Shown one piece after another: positions 1 through 6,303 of a stretch of DNA of 9,904 bases (the stretch's first letter is position 1; each line of letters begins with the position of its first letter). The notes beneath the pieces are model-generated. The model was not told the DNA's origin. It was given only the letters and a program-made list of their open reading frames with translations, and did no database searches. Source of the stretch: a bacterium (GTDB lineage Bacteria > UBP7 > UBA6624); NCBI GenBank assembly GCA_014384545.1, contig JACNFQ010000078.1, positions 1 to 9,904 on the forward strand. The letters run 5' to 3'. Both the position numbers and the translations under genes were made by a program.

Positions 1-1196
1 CCAGCCCCGATGCGAAAAGGTCCTCCTTTCCAACCTCCTAATAGAGCGGCGTGCTGGGTATTTCCCAACACTTCTAGCCCCGCATCAAAGAACCAAGTTT
101 CTGTAGAGAGACCAAATCGGAAAAGACTCTCGACGCCATCACCCGTCGCATCCCCTTCTCGCCAAACGACCCGTACTTCACCCTCCTCTTTGACTCTTGC
201 GATCTTCGCTGCTGTTTGGGATAAACTGCTCGCGGTACTTTCTACACTCTCTACTGCCCCCGTTATTGATTCCACCAAACCTGCACTTGAAAGGGATTCT
301 GTCACCGAACGAATATCAGACAGGATACTATGGAGTTCGCTCTCAATGCTATCAAGACGCTCTTCTAACCGAATCCCATCTGTATCCTCTCTGAGATTGT
401 CGAGTAAGTTTGAGGCTGATAAGAGAGTGTTTTCTACTTCTGAAAGAACGCCCTCAACCTGTTGGGGTAGTTGCCCCGAAAGTGCCTGAAGGTCTTTGAC
501 CACAAGATCAAGTCCCCCAAAGAATGACTCTACACTGCCTTGGATTGAAAGGGTCGTTGAACGCAAGTCTGTTGCTAACATCTCCACTTCAGTCACTGTG
601 CTTGTCATCTTAGGTCCCAACCCTTGGAGGAGGGTCAGGAGTTCATCAAGGATCTCATTCACACCGTCTAAGGTCGTTGTGCGAAGTTCTCTGATGACAC
701 CTTCAAGTTCTTGGACGGCATCATCCAGATTTGCGGTGGCCTCAAAGATGCCCGGAGCTTCTGAATTGGGGTCAAGAGGTTCTGAAGGAATGGAAGGATG
801 GCACGCCTCTAGCTCGGAAGGTGGGGGGATAGAAGGATCATAGTTTCCTGAACAGGAATAGATATCAACGCTCGCCTCTCCAAGGAGACTCCCTGTTGAA
901 ATACTGTACCAACTGCGCTTACTAATTGTCTTATCTTTCCTCAACCCCAGAACGACAATCGCCCCACCTCTAGAAGGATCAAATATGACAGATTGGACAG
1001 CGCCGATGCCCACACCATTTGCTCGAACATCTGCCCCTGCTTGGAGACCCTTTACATTGCGGAAACGGACGCTAATCTGCATCCCTTTGGTGGACTCAAT
1101 CTTGTGCCATGTAAACCACACGGCACTCCCCACAATGAGCGAAATCACCACAAATAGGAAGAATCCAACCTTAGCAAGATGGGCGTGGCTTGTCAT
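1..1196 (-). CDS. mlaD: MCE-domain (MlaD-like) lipid-transport substrate-binding subunit, 3' end cut by window edge
   Basis: Hand translation of the minus strand from ATG at 1196 to position 3 gives 398 codons without a stop; the C-terminus is outside the window. Residues about 8-30 form one hydrophobic segment (signal anchor). Residues about 38-115 are an MCE domain: 'RFRNVKGLQAGADVRANGV' near residues 44-62 and 'STGSLLGEASVDIY' near 100-113 match its conserved strands. A Pro/Ser-rich linker (about 120-150) leads to a long, Leu/Glu/Ser-rich predicted helical region (about 155-335). A beta-rich, aromatic and Gly-rich tail starts near 340. MlaD-type proteins are inner-membrane-anchored and form hexameric periplasmic rings that pass lipids to or from the MlaEF ABC core; that role is inferred from family and from mlaF lying 23 nt upstream. 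The start has GGAG (1205-1202) five nt before ATG. It is longer than E. coli MlaD (about 180 aa) and closer to the long 'needle' MCE proteins. Confidence 0.9.
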   Translation of the reverse strand, partial: MTSHAHLAKVGFFLFVVISLIVGSAVWFTWHKIESTKGMQISVRFRNVKGLQAGADVRANGVGIGAVQSVIFDPSRGGAIVVLGLRKDKTISKRSWYSISTGSLLGEASVDIYSCSGNYDPSIPPPSELEACHPSIPSEPLDPNSEAPGIFEATANLDDAVQELEGVIRELRTTTLDGVNEILDELLTLLQGLGPKMTSTVTEVEMLATDLRSTTLSIQGSVESFFGGLDLVVKDLQALSGQLPQQVEGVLSEVENTLLSASNLLDNLREDTDGIRLEERLDSIESELHSILSDIRSVTESLSSAGLVESITGAVESVESTASSLSQTAAKIARVKEEGEVRVVWREGDATGDGVESLFRFGLSTETWFFDAGLEVLGNTQHAALLGGWKGGPFRIGA

Positions 1197-1203
1197 TCAG
1201 TCT

Positions 1204-1220
1204 CCAAGGGGGATTATAGT
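1204..1220 (-). promoter_or_regulatory. Putative -10 box (TATAAT) and leader of the mlaD-like gene
   Basis: On the minus strand, ACTATAATCCCCCTTGG begins inside the mlaF stop codon and lies just upstream of the MCE gene start at 1196. It contains a perfect TATAAT (1218-1213). I see no convincing -35 at standard spacing. The same 17 bases with one mismatch precede gatC (3880-3896), also just upstream of a start codon. This could be a secondary promoter inside the mla operon. It is a sequence-only call. Confidence 0.4.
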
Positions 1221-1999
1221 TATCTACTTCTCGTAGGTAACCCTTCAATGAATCGATGGAACCGATCTACATCAGGGTCATCACCGAAATCGAAGGGAGG
1301 AGAAAAGAGCTTTTCAATCCCTTCCTTGTTGATGCGTGCAGAAATGGACCCTCTCTCCAAGAGAATCGCTTCGGTACATACCAACCTTATGAAGCGGATG
1401 TCGTGGCTGACAATGATCGCTAGTTTTGAGGCGTGGAGGTTGCTTCGAACCATATCGCAGATGTCGCGGGATCGTTGTGGGTCTAACCCTGTGGTCGGTT
1501 CGTCATATAGGACGATACGGGGTTTGACGACCAATGTTCGGGCCAAACCGACTCGGCGAAGCTGCCCTCCAGAAAGCTCGGTCGTGAACCGCGAAAGAAG
1601 GGCAGGGTCTTCGAGACCTACCGAAGAGAGAGCTTCTGAGATATTTTCCTCCCAAACGGACCTAGGAAACCGCAGAGAATGGAGGGCAAACTCCAAGTTG
1701 CCCCTGACATTCAGAAAGTCAAAGAGTGCGCCTTCTTGGAAGACCATGCCGATATCCCTTGAAAGGCGTCTGCGCTGTTTTACACCTTTTCGCCACAAGG
1801 ACTCTTCATTGACATAGATATCACCTTGGTCGGGGCGCAGCAAACCTGCAATCACTCTAAGCAGAGTGGACTTACCGCAACCGCTCTGCCCCAAAATGCC
1901 CAAGACGCCACCCTCAATGCGCAAGGAAACTCCTTGGAGGATGGGCTCTTCGGCGTAGGCGAAATGGATATCATCAACGCGAAGCATAACTACATCCAA
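1220..1999 (-). CDS. mlaF: Mla-type ABC transporter ATP-binding protein
   Basis: The 259-residue product has a complete ABC ATPase set: Walker A GQSGCGKST (37-45), Q-loop Gln88 in 'MVFQEGALFD', signature LSGGQ (142-146), Walker B 'IVLYDEP' with catalytic Glu167, D-loop 'GLDP' and H-loop His199. 'FQEGALFD' and 'LYDEPTTGLDP' are typical of the MlaF/Ttg2A branch of phospholipid or organic-solvent-tolerance transporters. It should hydrolyse ATP on the cytoplasmic face to drive lipid movement through MlaE. The chosen ATG (1999) coincides with the last Met codon of mlaE, a 10-bp overlap; a second in-frame ATG at 1987 gives a start just after the mlaE stop and cannot be excluded. No clear Shine-Dalgarno is seen, which fits coupling to mlaE translation. 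Length is normal for the family. Confidence 0.95.
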   Translation of the reverse strand: MDVVMLRVDDIHFAYAEEPILQGVSLRIEGGVLGILGQSGCGKSTLLRVIAGLLRPDQGDIYVNEESLWRKGVKQRRRLSRDIGMVFQEGALFDFLNVRGNLEFALHSLRFPRSVWEENISEALSSVGLEDPALLSRFTTELSGGQLRRVGLARTLVVKPRIVLYDEPTTGLDPQRSRDICDMVRSNLHASKLAIIVSHDIRFIRLVCTEAILLERGSISARINKEGIEKLFSPPFDFGDDPDVDRFHRFIEGLPTRSR

Positions 2000-2775
2000 A
2001 TCGTCATTAGGAGGTTGGCGATGAGGAGGAGATTCATGGAGCCGACCACCCCAATCTGAATCCTACGGGAGAGTTCTGCTGAGCCTTGGTAGACAGCCCA
2101 CCCTTGATAGAAGCTGACCAGAGAGATAATCACTCCAAAGACAGCAGACTTGATGATCGCTTCGTACAACGTCTCCAAGTCAAAGATGCTCAGGATGGAG
2201 AGTTTCCACGTGCCAAAGGAGATGTGGATGATGTTGTTGGCAGCAACGAACGCAGTGATGTTAGCCACCACACACGCCAACACCGTCAGTGCTGGAACCA
2301 TGAGGACCATCGCCCACAGACGAGGAAAGAGTAGGAACTGAATGGGGTCGGTATTGAGACTCTTGAGCGCTTCAACTTGCTCGGTTACCCGCATCGTACC
2401 GATTGTAGCGGTGATGGCGCTCCCTGTTCGTCCTGCCACCACGAGGCCTACTAAGATGGGAACAAGTTGGTCCACCAACATATGAGTGACGGCACCTCCC
2501 ATCAACTCAGCCCCCACCCCAAACCGCTTGACCTGTTCGGCTAAGAGATAGGAAGAAGTGACGCCGGCAACTGTACTCGTTACGGCGACAATACCGATTG
2601 CATTCACTCCGGAATGGGAGGCAAAATCAATGATCTCTCCCCAGTAGGGTCGTAAAGGGGGCGTGAGACCTTCCCATACGGATGTGGCAAACCCCCCCAA
2701 GTTCCGGAACGCTCTTCGTCCAAAACCGGCGGTACAGCTTTCGCAAAAAGAACCGAACCGATTAAAGAAACCCAT
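1990..2775 (-). CDS. mlaE: MlaE-type lipid ABC transporter permease
   Basis: Starting at ATG 2775 gives 261 residues, the usual MlaE length, and begins 17 nt after the methyltransferase stop. The open frame extends to 3033, but that extension overlaps the upstream gene and has no family-like sequence. The family signature is clear at residues 113-137: 'VAGRTGSAITATIGTMRVT' followed by 'EQVEAL', then 'DPIQFLLFPRLWA'. Several hydrophobic segments (about 59-80, 96-116, 150-178, 206-226, 243-260) give the expected MlaE membrane topology. It forms the inner-membrane channel that works with mlaF and the MCE subunit. One oddity is that the usual acidic residue of the 'AELGTM' motif is Thr here (ATIGTM, residues 123-128). 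The start has no Shine-Dalgarno but has TAGAAT eight nt upstream. Confidence 0.93.
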   Translation of the reverse strand: MGFFNRFGSFCESCTAGFGRRAFRNLGGFATSVWEGLTPPLRPYWGEIIDFASHSGVNAIGIVAVTSTVAGVTSSYLLAEQVKRFGVGAELMGGAVTHMLVDQLVPILVGLVVAGRTGSAITATIGTMRVTEQVEALKSLNTDPIQFLLFPRLWAMVLMVPALTVLACVVANITAFVAANNIIHISFGTWKLSILSIFDLETLYEAIIKSAVFGVIISLVSFYQGWAVYQGSAELSRRIQIGVVGSMNLLLIANLLMTIWM

Positions 2776-2783
2776 AAGGATAG

Positions 2784-2789
2784 ATTCTA
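2784..2789 (-). promoter_or_regulatory. Possible -10 box (TAGAAT) before mlaE
   Basis: TAGAAT on the minus strand lies just after the methyltransferase stop (2795-2793) and eight nt before the mlaE ATG. No Shine-Dalgarno-like sequence is present in between. If active it would yield an almost leaderless transcript. It could be chance; the support is its similarity to the boxes before the methyltransferase and ferredoxin genes. Confidence 0.25.
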
Positions 2790-2792
2790 GGC

Positions 2793-3752
2793 TTAGTTGC
2801 TCCCCATAGATAAGTTGACAGGTCTTGCCGTGAGAACCTGGAATGTCTCCCCCAAGCCAAGGGGTGATATGAGTTCCTTGAATGCGAGTTGTTCTTGGGG
2901 GGAAAAGGACAACTCTTCCCATAGGGGCTCCACTTGGTCCAAGAGCCAAAGAGTCAGCGTCTGGACCTCGGTTGTCCACCCTCCCTTTTCCAAGAGGGAT
3001 TGAATCCTTTTCCAAGAAACTGTCGCTGTCCAATCTGTATACCCTGGCTTAGAGAAGGGGGGAACCTGCTGGTGGCCCCTAAAACCGCGCAACGAATCCC
3101 GCCACCCAGTGGGAGCACCGTAATCCACAAAGAGGATACGACCTTGGGGAACACAACGAGTCCATGTCGTGAGCAAGCTCTCAAGTGAGGGTCGTATTTC
3201 CAAAATCCCCTCACCGGGTGGAACCGAATGAAAGAGAGAACTTCCCTCTTCATCGGTGGGAAGCCATTGTGGTTCCCAAGAACTATCAAAGACCCAGTAT
3301 TCTTCTTCAATACACTCACTCTTTCGGAATCGGCGTATCGGAAGAGCATCCAAGAGTTCCACGCCCAAGAGTGTCCCCCCCCTAAGTGGAGAGATAGGAG
3401 ATTCTGGGCTCTCCTGAATCCATGGGGCGCCTGGGGGGGGACGTGAATAATCAACGACACGATAGAGTAGTTGAGGTTGGTGGGTGAGGATCGCTTTTGC
3501 CAGTTTTCCGTTCCCTCCCCCCACTTCTATTACGCCCGGAGAATGAGCAAGCGACAGGGCAAGAACACGACCCAAGACCCCCCCCAAATGGACGGGGGTG
3601 TGGAAGTCGCCATCAGCCCCCGGCTCTCTGCGGTCGTTTCGATAGTATCCTCTTTTTGGATCGTAAAGTGCAGCCTCAATCCATAGGTCCGTGCGTATCG
3701 GTTGGGAGGGGGCTGAGGCGGGCCAATAAGGAGGGTAGTCAGCGTCGGACAC
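2793..3752 (-). CDS. MidA/NDUFAF7-like class I SAM-dependent methyltransferase (DUF185 family)
   Basis: The 319-residue product matches the MidA/NDUFAF7 family along its length: 'ALYDPKRGYY' (28-37), 'GADGDFHTP' (45-53), the SAM-binding glycine loop 'VIEVGGGNGKLA' (74-85), 'ELLDALPIRRF' (132-142), 'FVDYG' (208-212) and 'RGFRGHQQV' (222-230) followed by 'PGYTDWTATVSW'. In mitochondria NDUFAF7 dimethylates an arginine of a complex I subunit; bacterial substrates are mostly undefined, so the target here is unknown. The protein is somewhat shorter than many relatives (350-400 aa), mainly in the middle. The start is GTG (3752), with TAGAAT six nt upstream and no Shine-Dalgarno. The gene contains three 8-base G/C homopolymers (3375-3382, 3433-3440, 3578-3585), so a base-count error or slippage would break the frame. 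It leads the mlaEFD cluster and is likely co-transcribed with it. Confidence 0.9.
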   Translation of the reverse strand: MSDADYPPYWPASAPSQPIRTDLWIEAALYDPKRGYYRNDRREPGADGDFHTPVHLGGVLGRVLALSLAHSPGVIEVGGGNGKLAKAILTHQPQLLYRVVDYSRPPPGAPWIQESPESPISPLRGGTLLGVELLDALPIRRFRKSECIEEEYWVFDSSWEPQWLPTDEEGSSLFHSVPPGEGILEIRPSLESLLTTWTRCVPQGRILFVDYGAPTGWRDSLRGFRGHQQVPPFSKPGYTDWTATVSWKRIQSLLEKGGWTTEVQTLTLWLLDQVEPLWEELSFSPQEQLAFKELISPLGLGETFQVLTARPVNLSMGSN

Positions 3753-3758
3753 CTCACT

Positions 3759-3764
3759 ATTCTA
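3759..3764 (-). promoter_or_regulatory. Putative -10 box (TAGAAT) of the methyltransferase-mla operon
   Basis: TAGAAT on the minus strand is followed by exactly six nt (AGTGAG) and the GTG start at 3752. With normal -10 to start-site spacing, transcription would begin at or next to the start codon, giving a leaderless mRNA. No -35-like hexamer is visible 16-18 nt upstream. Confidence 0.4.
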
Positions 3765-3821
3765 GCAAAAAGGGGGAGATCCCTTTGACCGGAGGGAGGT
3801 AGGACCTCGTATTCTTCGGTG

Positions 3822-3850
3822 TGGGGTTTGGTCCTATGAGCAAAACCCCA
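3822..3850. repeat. 8-bp inverted repeat in the divergent intergenic region
   Basis: TGGGGTTT (3822-3829) and AAACCCCA (3843-3850) are perfect reverse complements around a 13-nt loop. The element sits between two divergent operons (methyltransferase-mla to the left, gatC-pheS to the right), 32 bp before the gatC TATAAT box. It could be an operator or a leader hairpin. There is no adjacent T-run, so it does not look like an intrinsic terminator. A weak alternative plus-strand promoter (TTGACC 3785-3790, TATTCT 3810-3815, spacing 19) would place it in an mRNA leader. The remainder of 3753-3906 shows no further coding signal. Confidence 0.3.
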
Positions 3851-3879
3851 AAGATTGGGCCCATGAAGGGGTCGTTATT

Positions 3880-3896
3880 ACTATAATCCACCTTGG
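3880..3896 (+). promoter_or_regulatory. Putative promoter -10 region of the gatC-pheS-folC operon
   Basis: ACTATAATCCACCTTGG contains a perfect TATAAT at 3882-3887, 19 nt before the gatC ATG, so the leader would be about a dozen bases. No good -35 is found at 16-18 bp; TTGGGC (3855-3860) is 21 bp away. The 17-mer recurs with one mismatch before the mlaD-like gene on the other strand. Confidence 0.5.
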
Positions 3897-3906
3897 GTAA
3901 CCAGCG

Positions 3907-4191
3907 ATGAAGGATGACGATGCACAGAAGAGGATTCGGCACTTGGCGAAGCTCGCTAATCTGACCCTTACAGAAGAAGAAGTGCTTCTCTTTTCGCGCG
4001 AACTCCCTGCCCTACTTAGCCAGATGGAAGGGGTCAAGAGGGCGAAGCCTGCTTCTGGAAAACCTCTAGCTCTGCCCACATCTGGTGCCGAGGACCACCC
4101 TGAGGCTTCTCTCCCCCTAGAAAGACTCCTTATTCTGGCAGGAGCGACAAGGGAGGGGTTCATCTTGGGGCCACCAGTAGATGGGCGATAA
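3907..4191 (+). CDS. gatC: Aspartyl/glutamyl-tRNA(Asn/Gln) amidotransferase subunit C
   Basis: The 94-residue product fits GatC in size and pattern: 'IRHLAKLANLTLTEEEVLLFSRELPALLSQME' type sequence at residues 10-41, then 'HPEASLPLERLLILAGATREGFILGPPV', which corresponds to the family's 'RED..sl..e..LanAP...dgfF.VP.v' tail. GatC is the small helical subunit that stabilises GatA on GatB in the transamidation of mischarged Glu-tRNA(Gln) and Asp-tRNA(Asn). An in-frame stop (TAA at 3898) lies just upstream, so ATG 3907 is the first possible start. There is no clear Shine-Dalgarno. It overlaps pheS by 11 bp and appears to be the first gene of the plus-strand operon. gatA and gatB are not in this window. 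Sequence conservation is moderate, as is usual for this small protein. Confidence 0.82.
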   Translation: MKDDDAQKRIRHLAKLANLTLTEEEVLLFSRELPALLSQMEGVKRAKPASGKPLALPTSGAEDHPEASLPLERLLILAGATREGFILGPPVDGR

Positions 4192-5176
4192 GAATCTAGA
4201 GTCGGGAGAAGAGATTCTCGCCCGATGTCGTAGGGCACTTGGAGAGGCGGGTTCAGTTGAAGAGATCTTGGCAGTCAAGTCTCAGTTTCTGGGCAAGAAA
4301 GGTCCCTTGCGCGACCTTTTCCAATCCTTGGGAAAGTTGGGATTGGAAGAAAAGCGGCAAAAAGGGGCGAAGATTGGGCTCTTGAAAGAAGGTCTAGAAG
4401 CGTTGGTTGCACAAGCACTCTTGGATGCCAAGGGTGACCTCTCTTCGGTCAGAGCACAGCTGCTTGCCCGAGAAGCTTACCTCCCTCCTATACCTCCACC
4501 CCATGGGAGACTTCATCCCTTGGAACGAGTTCAGAGAGAAGCTCTATCCCTCTTTTCTTCAATGGGGTTTGATGTGGTGGATGGACCCGAGATTGAGACC
4601 GAAGAGAACAACTTCAGCGCCTTGAACATCCCAGAAGGACATCCCGCACGAGACGACCATGATTCGTTCTGGCTAACGGATGGCATGTTGTTGCGTACGC
4701 ACACTTCCCCAGTTCAAGTGCGTGTTATGAGAGAGAGGTCTCCTCCTTTCCGCATCGTGGCACCGGGTCGGGTTTATCGGAGAGAGAATGATGACCGGAC
4801 CCATGCGAGTGTCTTTCACCAAATAGAGGGGCTTCTTATTGACAAGGAGGTTCGTTTCTCCGACCTAAAAGGTGTTTTGGCTTCGTTTTGCCGTTCCTTT
4901 TTTGGGGTGTCAGAAATCCGTTTCCGCCCCGACTACTTTCCCTTTACCGAACCGAGTGCGGAGGTCGCTGTTCTCTTGGATGGCGAGTGGATCGAGTTAG
5001 CTGGTGCAGGGATGGTTCACCCTAAGGTGCTTGAGGGTGTTGGTCTAGATGCCCAAGTCTGGAAAGGTCTTGCATTTGGGTTCGGTATTGACAGGTTGGC
5101 GATGGTGAAGCATGGTATCAAGGATCTTCGCCTCTTTCTTGATGGAGGTGCACGATTCCTACGACCCTTCTCATGA
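4181..5176 (+). CDS. pheS: Phenylalanyl-tRNA synthetase alpha subunit
   Basis: The 331-residue product is a full-length bacterial PheS. An N-terminal coiled-coil arm (about 1-100) precedes the class II core: 'GFDVVDGPEIE' (129-139), 'NFSALNIPEGHPARD' (144-158), 'HTSPVQVR' (174-181), motif 2 around 'GRVYRRENDD' (196-205) with 'FHQIEG' (212-217), 'FPFTEPSAEV' (253-262), 'GAGMVHP' (275-281) and motif 3 'AFGFGIDRLAM' (298-308). It attaches Phe to tRNA(Phe) as half of an alpha2-beta2 enzyme. It overlaps the end of gatC by 11 bp, and its stop overlaps the folC start (ATGA). pheT, normally immediately downstream, is absent here and must be elsewhere. No Shine-Dalgarno is seen, consistent with coupling to gatC. 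Confidence 0.97.
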   Translation: MGDKNLESGEEILARCRRALGEAGSVEEILAVKSQFLGKKGPLRDLFQSLGKLGLEEKRQKGAKIGLLKEGLEALVAQALLDAKGDLSSVRAQLLAREAYLPPIPPPHGRLHPLERVQREALSLFSSMGFDVVDGPEIETEENNFSALNIPEGHPARDDHDSFWLTDGMLLRTHTSPVQVRVMRERSPPFRIVAPGRVYRRENDDRTHASVFHQIEGLLIDKEVRFSDLKGVLASFCRSFFGVSEIRFRPDYFPFTEPSAEVAVLLDGEWIELAGAGMVHPKVLEGVGLDAQVWKGLAFGFGIDRLAMVKHGIKDLRLFLDGGARFLRPFS

Positions 5177-6303
5177 CCCCCCGGATGATTTCTGGTGATC
5201 CCTTAAAGGGGAGAGGTGAAATCACCAGAAGGGCTGAAAGAGGGGCGATGGATTGTGCTGTAAAGGCACTCCACCTCACCCTACCGGGGAAGACGATTTG
5301 GGTAAGAGGAACGAATGGGAAGAGTTCCACGGCAACTTATTTGGCACGCTATTTGTCTAGAGAGAAAAAGACACTCCTCTACACGTCACCCCATCTCCTT
5401 TCACCAGTTGAAAGGATTCAAGTCAATGGGATTCCCATACCCCTTGAAGCGTTGGAAGGTCTAGAGAGGAGATTGGTGGAAAAGGAGGAGCGGGGCATAA
5501 TCCCCCGGCTGACTTGGTTTGAGGCGATGACGATTCATGCCGCCACTTGGGCGTGCCAACAAGACGTCTCCTACTCTGTATGGGAAGCGGGATTGGGAGG
5601 GCCCCTTGATGCGACGTCTTCTTTTCCAGCAGACCTTTCTCTTCTAACGCCCATCGGTATTGATCACACCCTAGAGTTGGGAGAGACCCTAGCCCAGATT
5701 GCGCACTCCAAAAGCGCTGATTTAGAGGGCATACCAACCCTTTCGGGATGGCAACCTCCCGAAGTCCTCTCTACGCTCACCGATGTGGCTTGGGCGCCTG
5801 AGGTTCGTAGTTCACCTAGGTTGTTCACACCACAGGAGAGGAATCTTGCCCTTGCACGGTTTGCTGCTCGCACTTTGGGGGTCAGGGATCTCTCTCCGCC
5901 ACCACGGGGCGTCTTGGGGCGGTTCCAATTGATCCGAGATCATCCTCCCCTATTGCTAGATGGTGCGCATAATGGAGAAGGGATCGAACTCTTAGCAGAT
6001 GCCTTCTTATCCCAATATCGCTCTCCCGACCGTCTCTTGGTGGGGATGGGGAAGGGGAGATTGACACCTGCTGTTTTGGCAGCTCTCCACCGATTGCAAC
6101 CCAAGGAGGTGGGTTGGTGTGATTTGCCTTATCCTTGGACTTCTGCCAGCGCCACTCCCTTGAACACCGATTGGTGCGGGGAACTTCCAGAAGCACTGAA
6201 TTGGCTCATGGATGCCCAAGGACCCTCACTTGCGACAGGCTCTCTCTACCTAATAGGTGGCTTACTTCGCGCCTTGGAAGGGCACTCAAATGCGAAAGGC
6301 TAG
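5173..6303 (+). CDS. folC: Folylpolyglutamate synthase / dihydrofolate synthase
   Basis: The 376-residue product carries the FolC (Mur ligase fold) signature: P-loop 'VRGTNGKSST' (44-53; the usual GKGS is GKSS), 'SPHL' (72-75) followed by 'ERIQVNG', 'TWFEAMT' (114-120), 'EAGLGGPLDATS' (138-149), 'IGIDHT' (161-166), the 'AHSKS' lysine (Lys180, position of the modified Lys in the family) and 'DGAHN' (263-267). It adds glutamate to folates and possibly to dihydropteroate in the cytosol. It is shorter than typical FolC (about 420 aa), with a reduced middle and C-terminal part, but all catalytic landmarks are present. The start ATG forms an ATGA overlap with pheS. An alternative ATG at 5248, preceded by AGAGGGG, would remove about 25 residues and leave a short N-terminus. 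A 10-bp inverted repeat lies between the two possible starts. Confidence 0.93.
   Translation: MTPRMISGDPLKGRGEITRRAERGAMDCAVKALHLTLPGKTIWVRGTNGKSSTATYLARYLSREKKTLLYTSPHLLSPVERIQVNGIPIPLEALEGLERRLVEKEERGIIPRLTWFEAMTIHAATWACQQDVSYSVWEAGLGGPLDATSSFPADLSLLTPIGIDHTLELGETLAQIAHSKSADLEGIPTLSGWQPPEVLSTLTDVAWAPEVRSSPRLFTPQERNLALARFAARTLGVRDLSPPPRGVLGRFQLIRDHPPLLLDGAHNGEGIELLADAFLSQYRSPDRLLVGMGKGRLTPAVLAALHRLQPKEVGWCDLPYPWTSASATPLNTDWCGELPEALNWLMDAQGPSLATGSLYLIGGLLRALEGHSNAKG
5190..5230 (+). repeat. 10-bp inverted repeat at the 5' end of folC
   Basis: TTCTGGTGAT (5190-5199) and ATCACCAGAA (5221-5230) are perfect reverse complements separated by 21 nt, and the loop contains the near-palindrome CCCTTAAAGGG (5200-5210). 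In RNA this can fold into a branched or stacked hairpin just after the pheS stop (5176). It overlaps early folC codons if the 5173 start is used, or is intercistronic if 5248 is used. There is no T-run, so it is not an intrinsic terminator. Confidence 0.35.

Noticed and set aside
10-1236. Plus-strand open frames opposite the MCE gene (10-489, 496-843, 985-1236)
   Set aside because: Their translations are low-complexity Ser/Arg/Pro-rich shadows; the minus strand carries a continuous MCE protein through the same bases.
2776-3033. N-terminal extension of the mlaE frame up to 3033
   Set aside because: It overlaps the methyltransferase for about 240 bp, has no MlaE-like sequence, and ATG 2775 gives the normal 261-residue length.
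2954-3460. Minus-strand frame of 168 codons inside the methyltransferase region
   Set aside because: It is another frame of the methyltransferase gene, which has full family motifs; the Gly/Trp/Arg-rich shadow product resembles nothing.
6257-6289. GTG start at 6257 for the SPOR-like protein
   Set aside because: It adds 11 residues within the folC 3' end and moves the basic membrane-proximal tail inward; ATG 6290 gives a cleaner topology.
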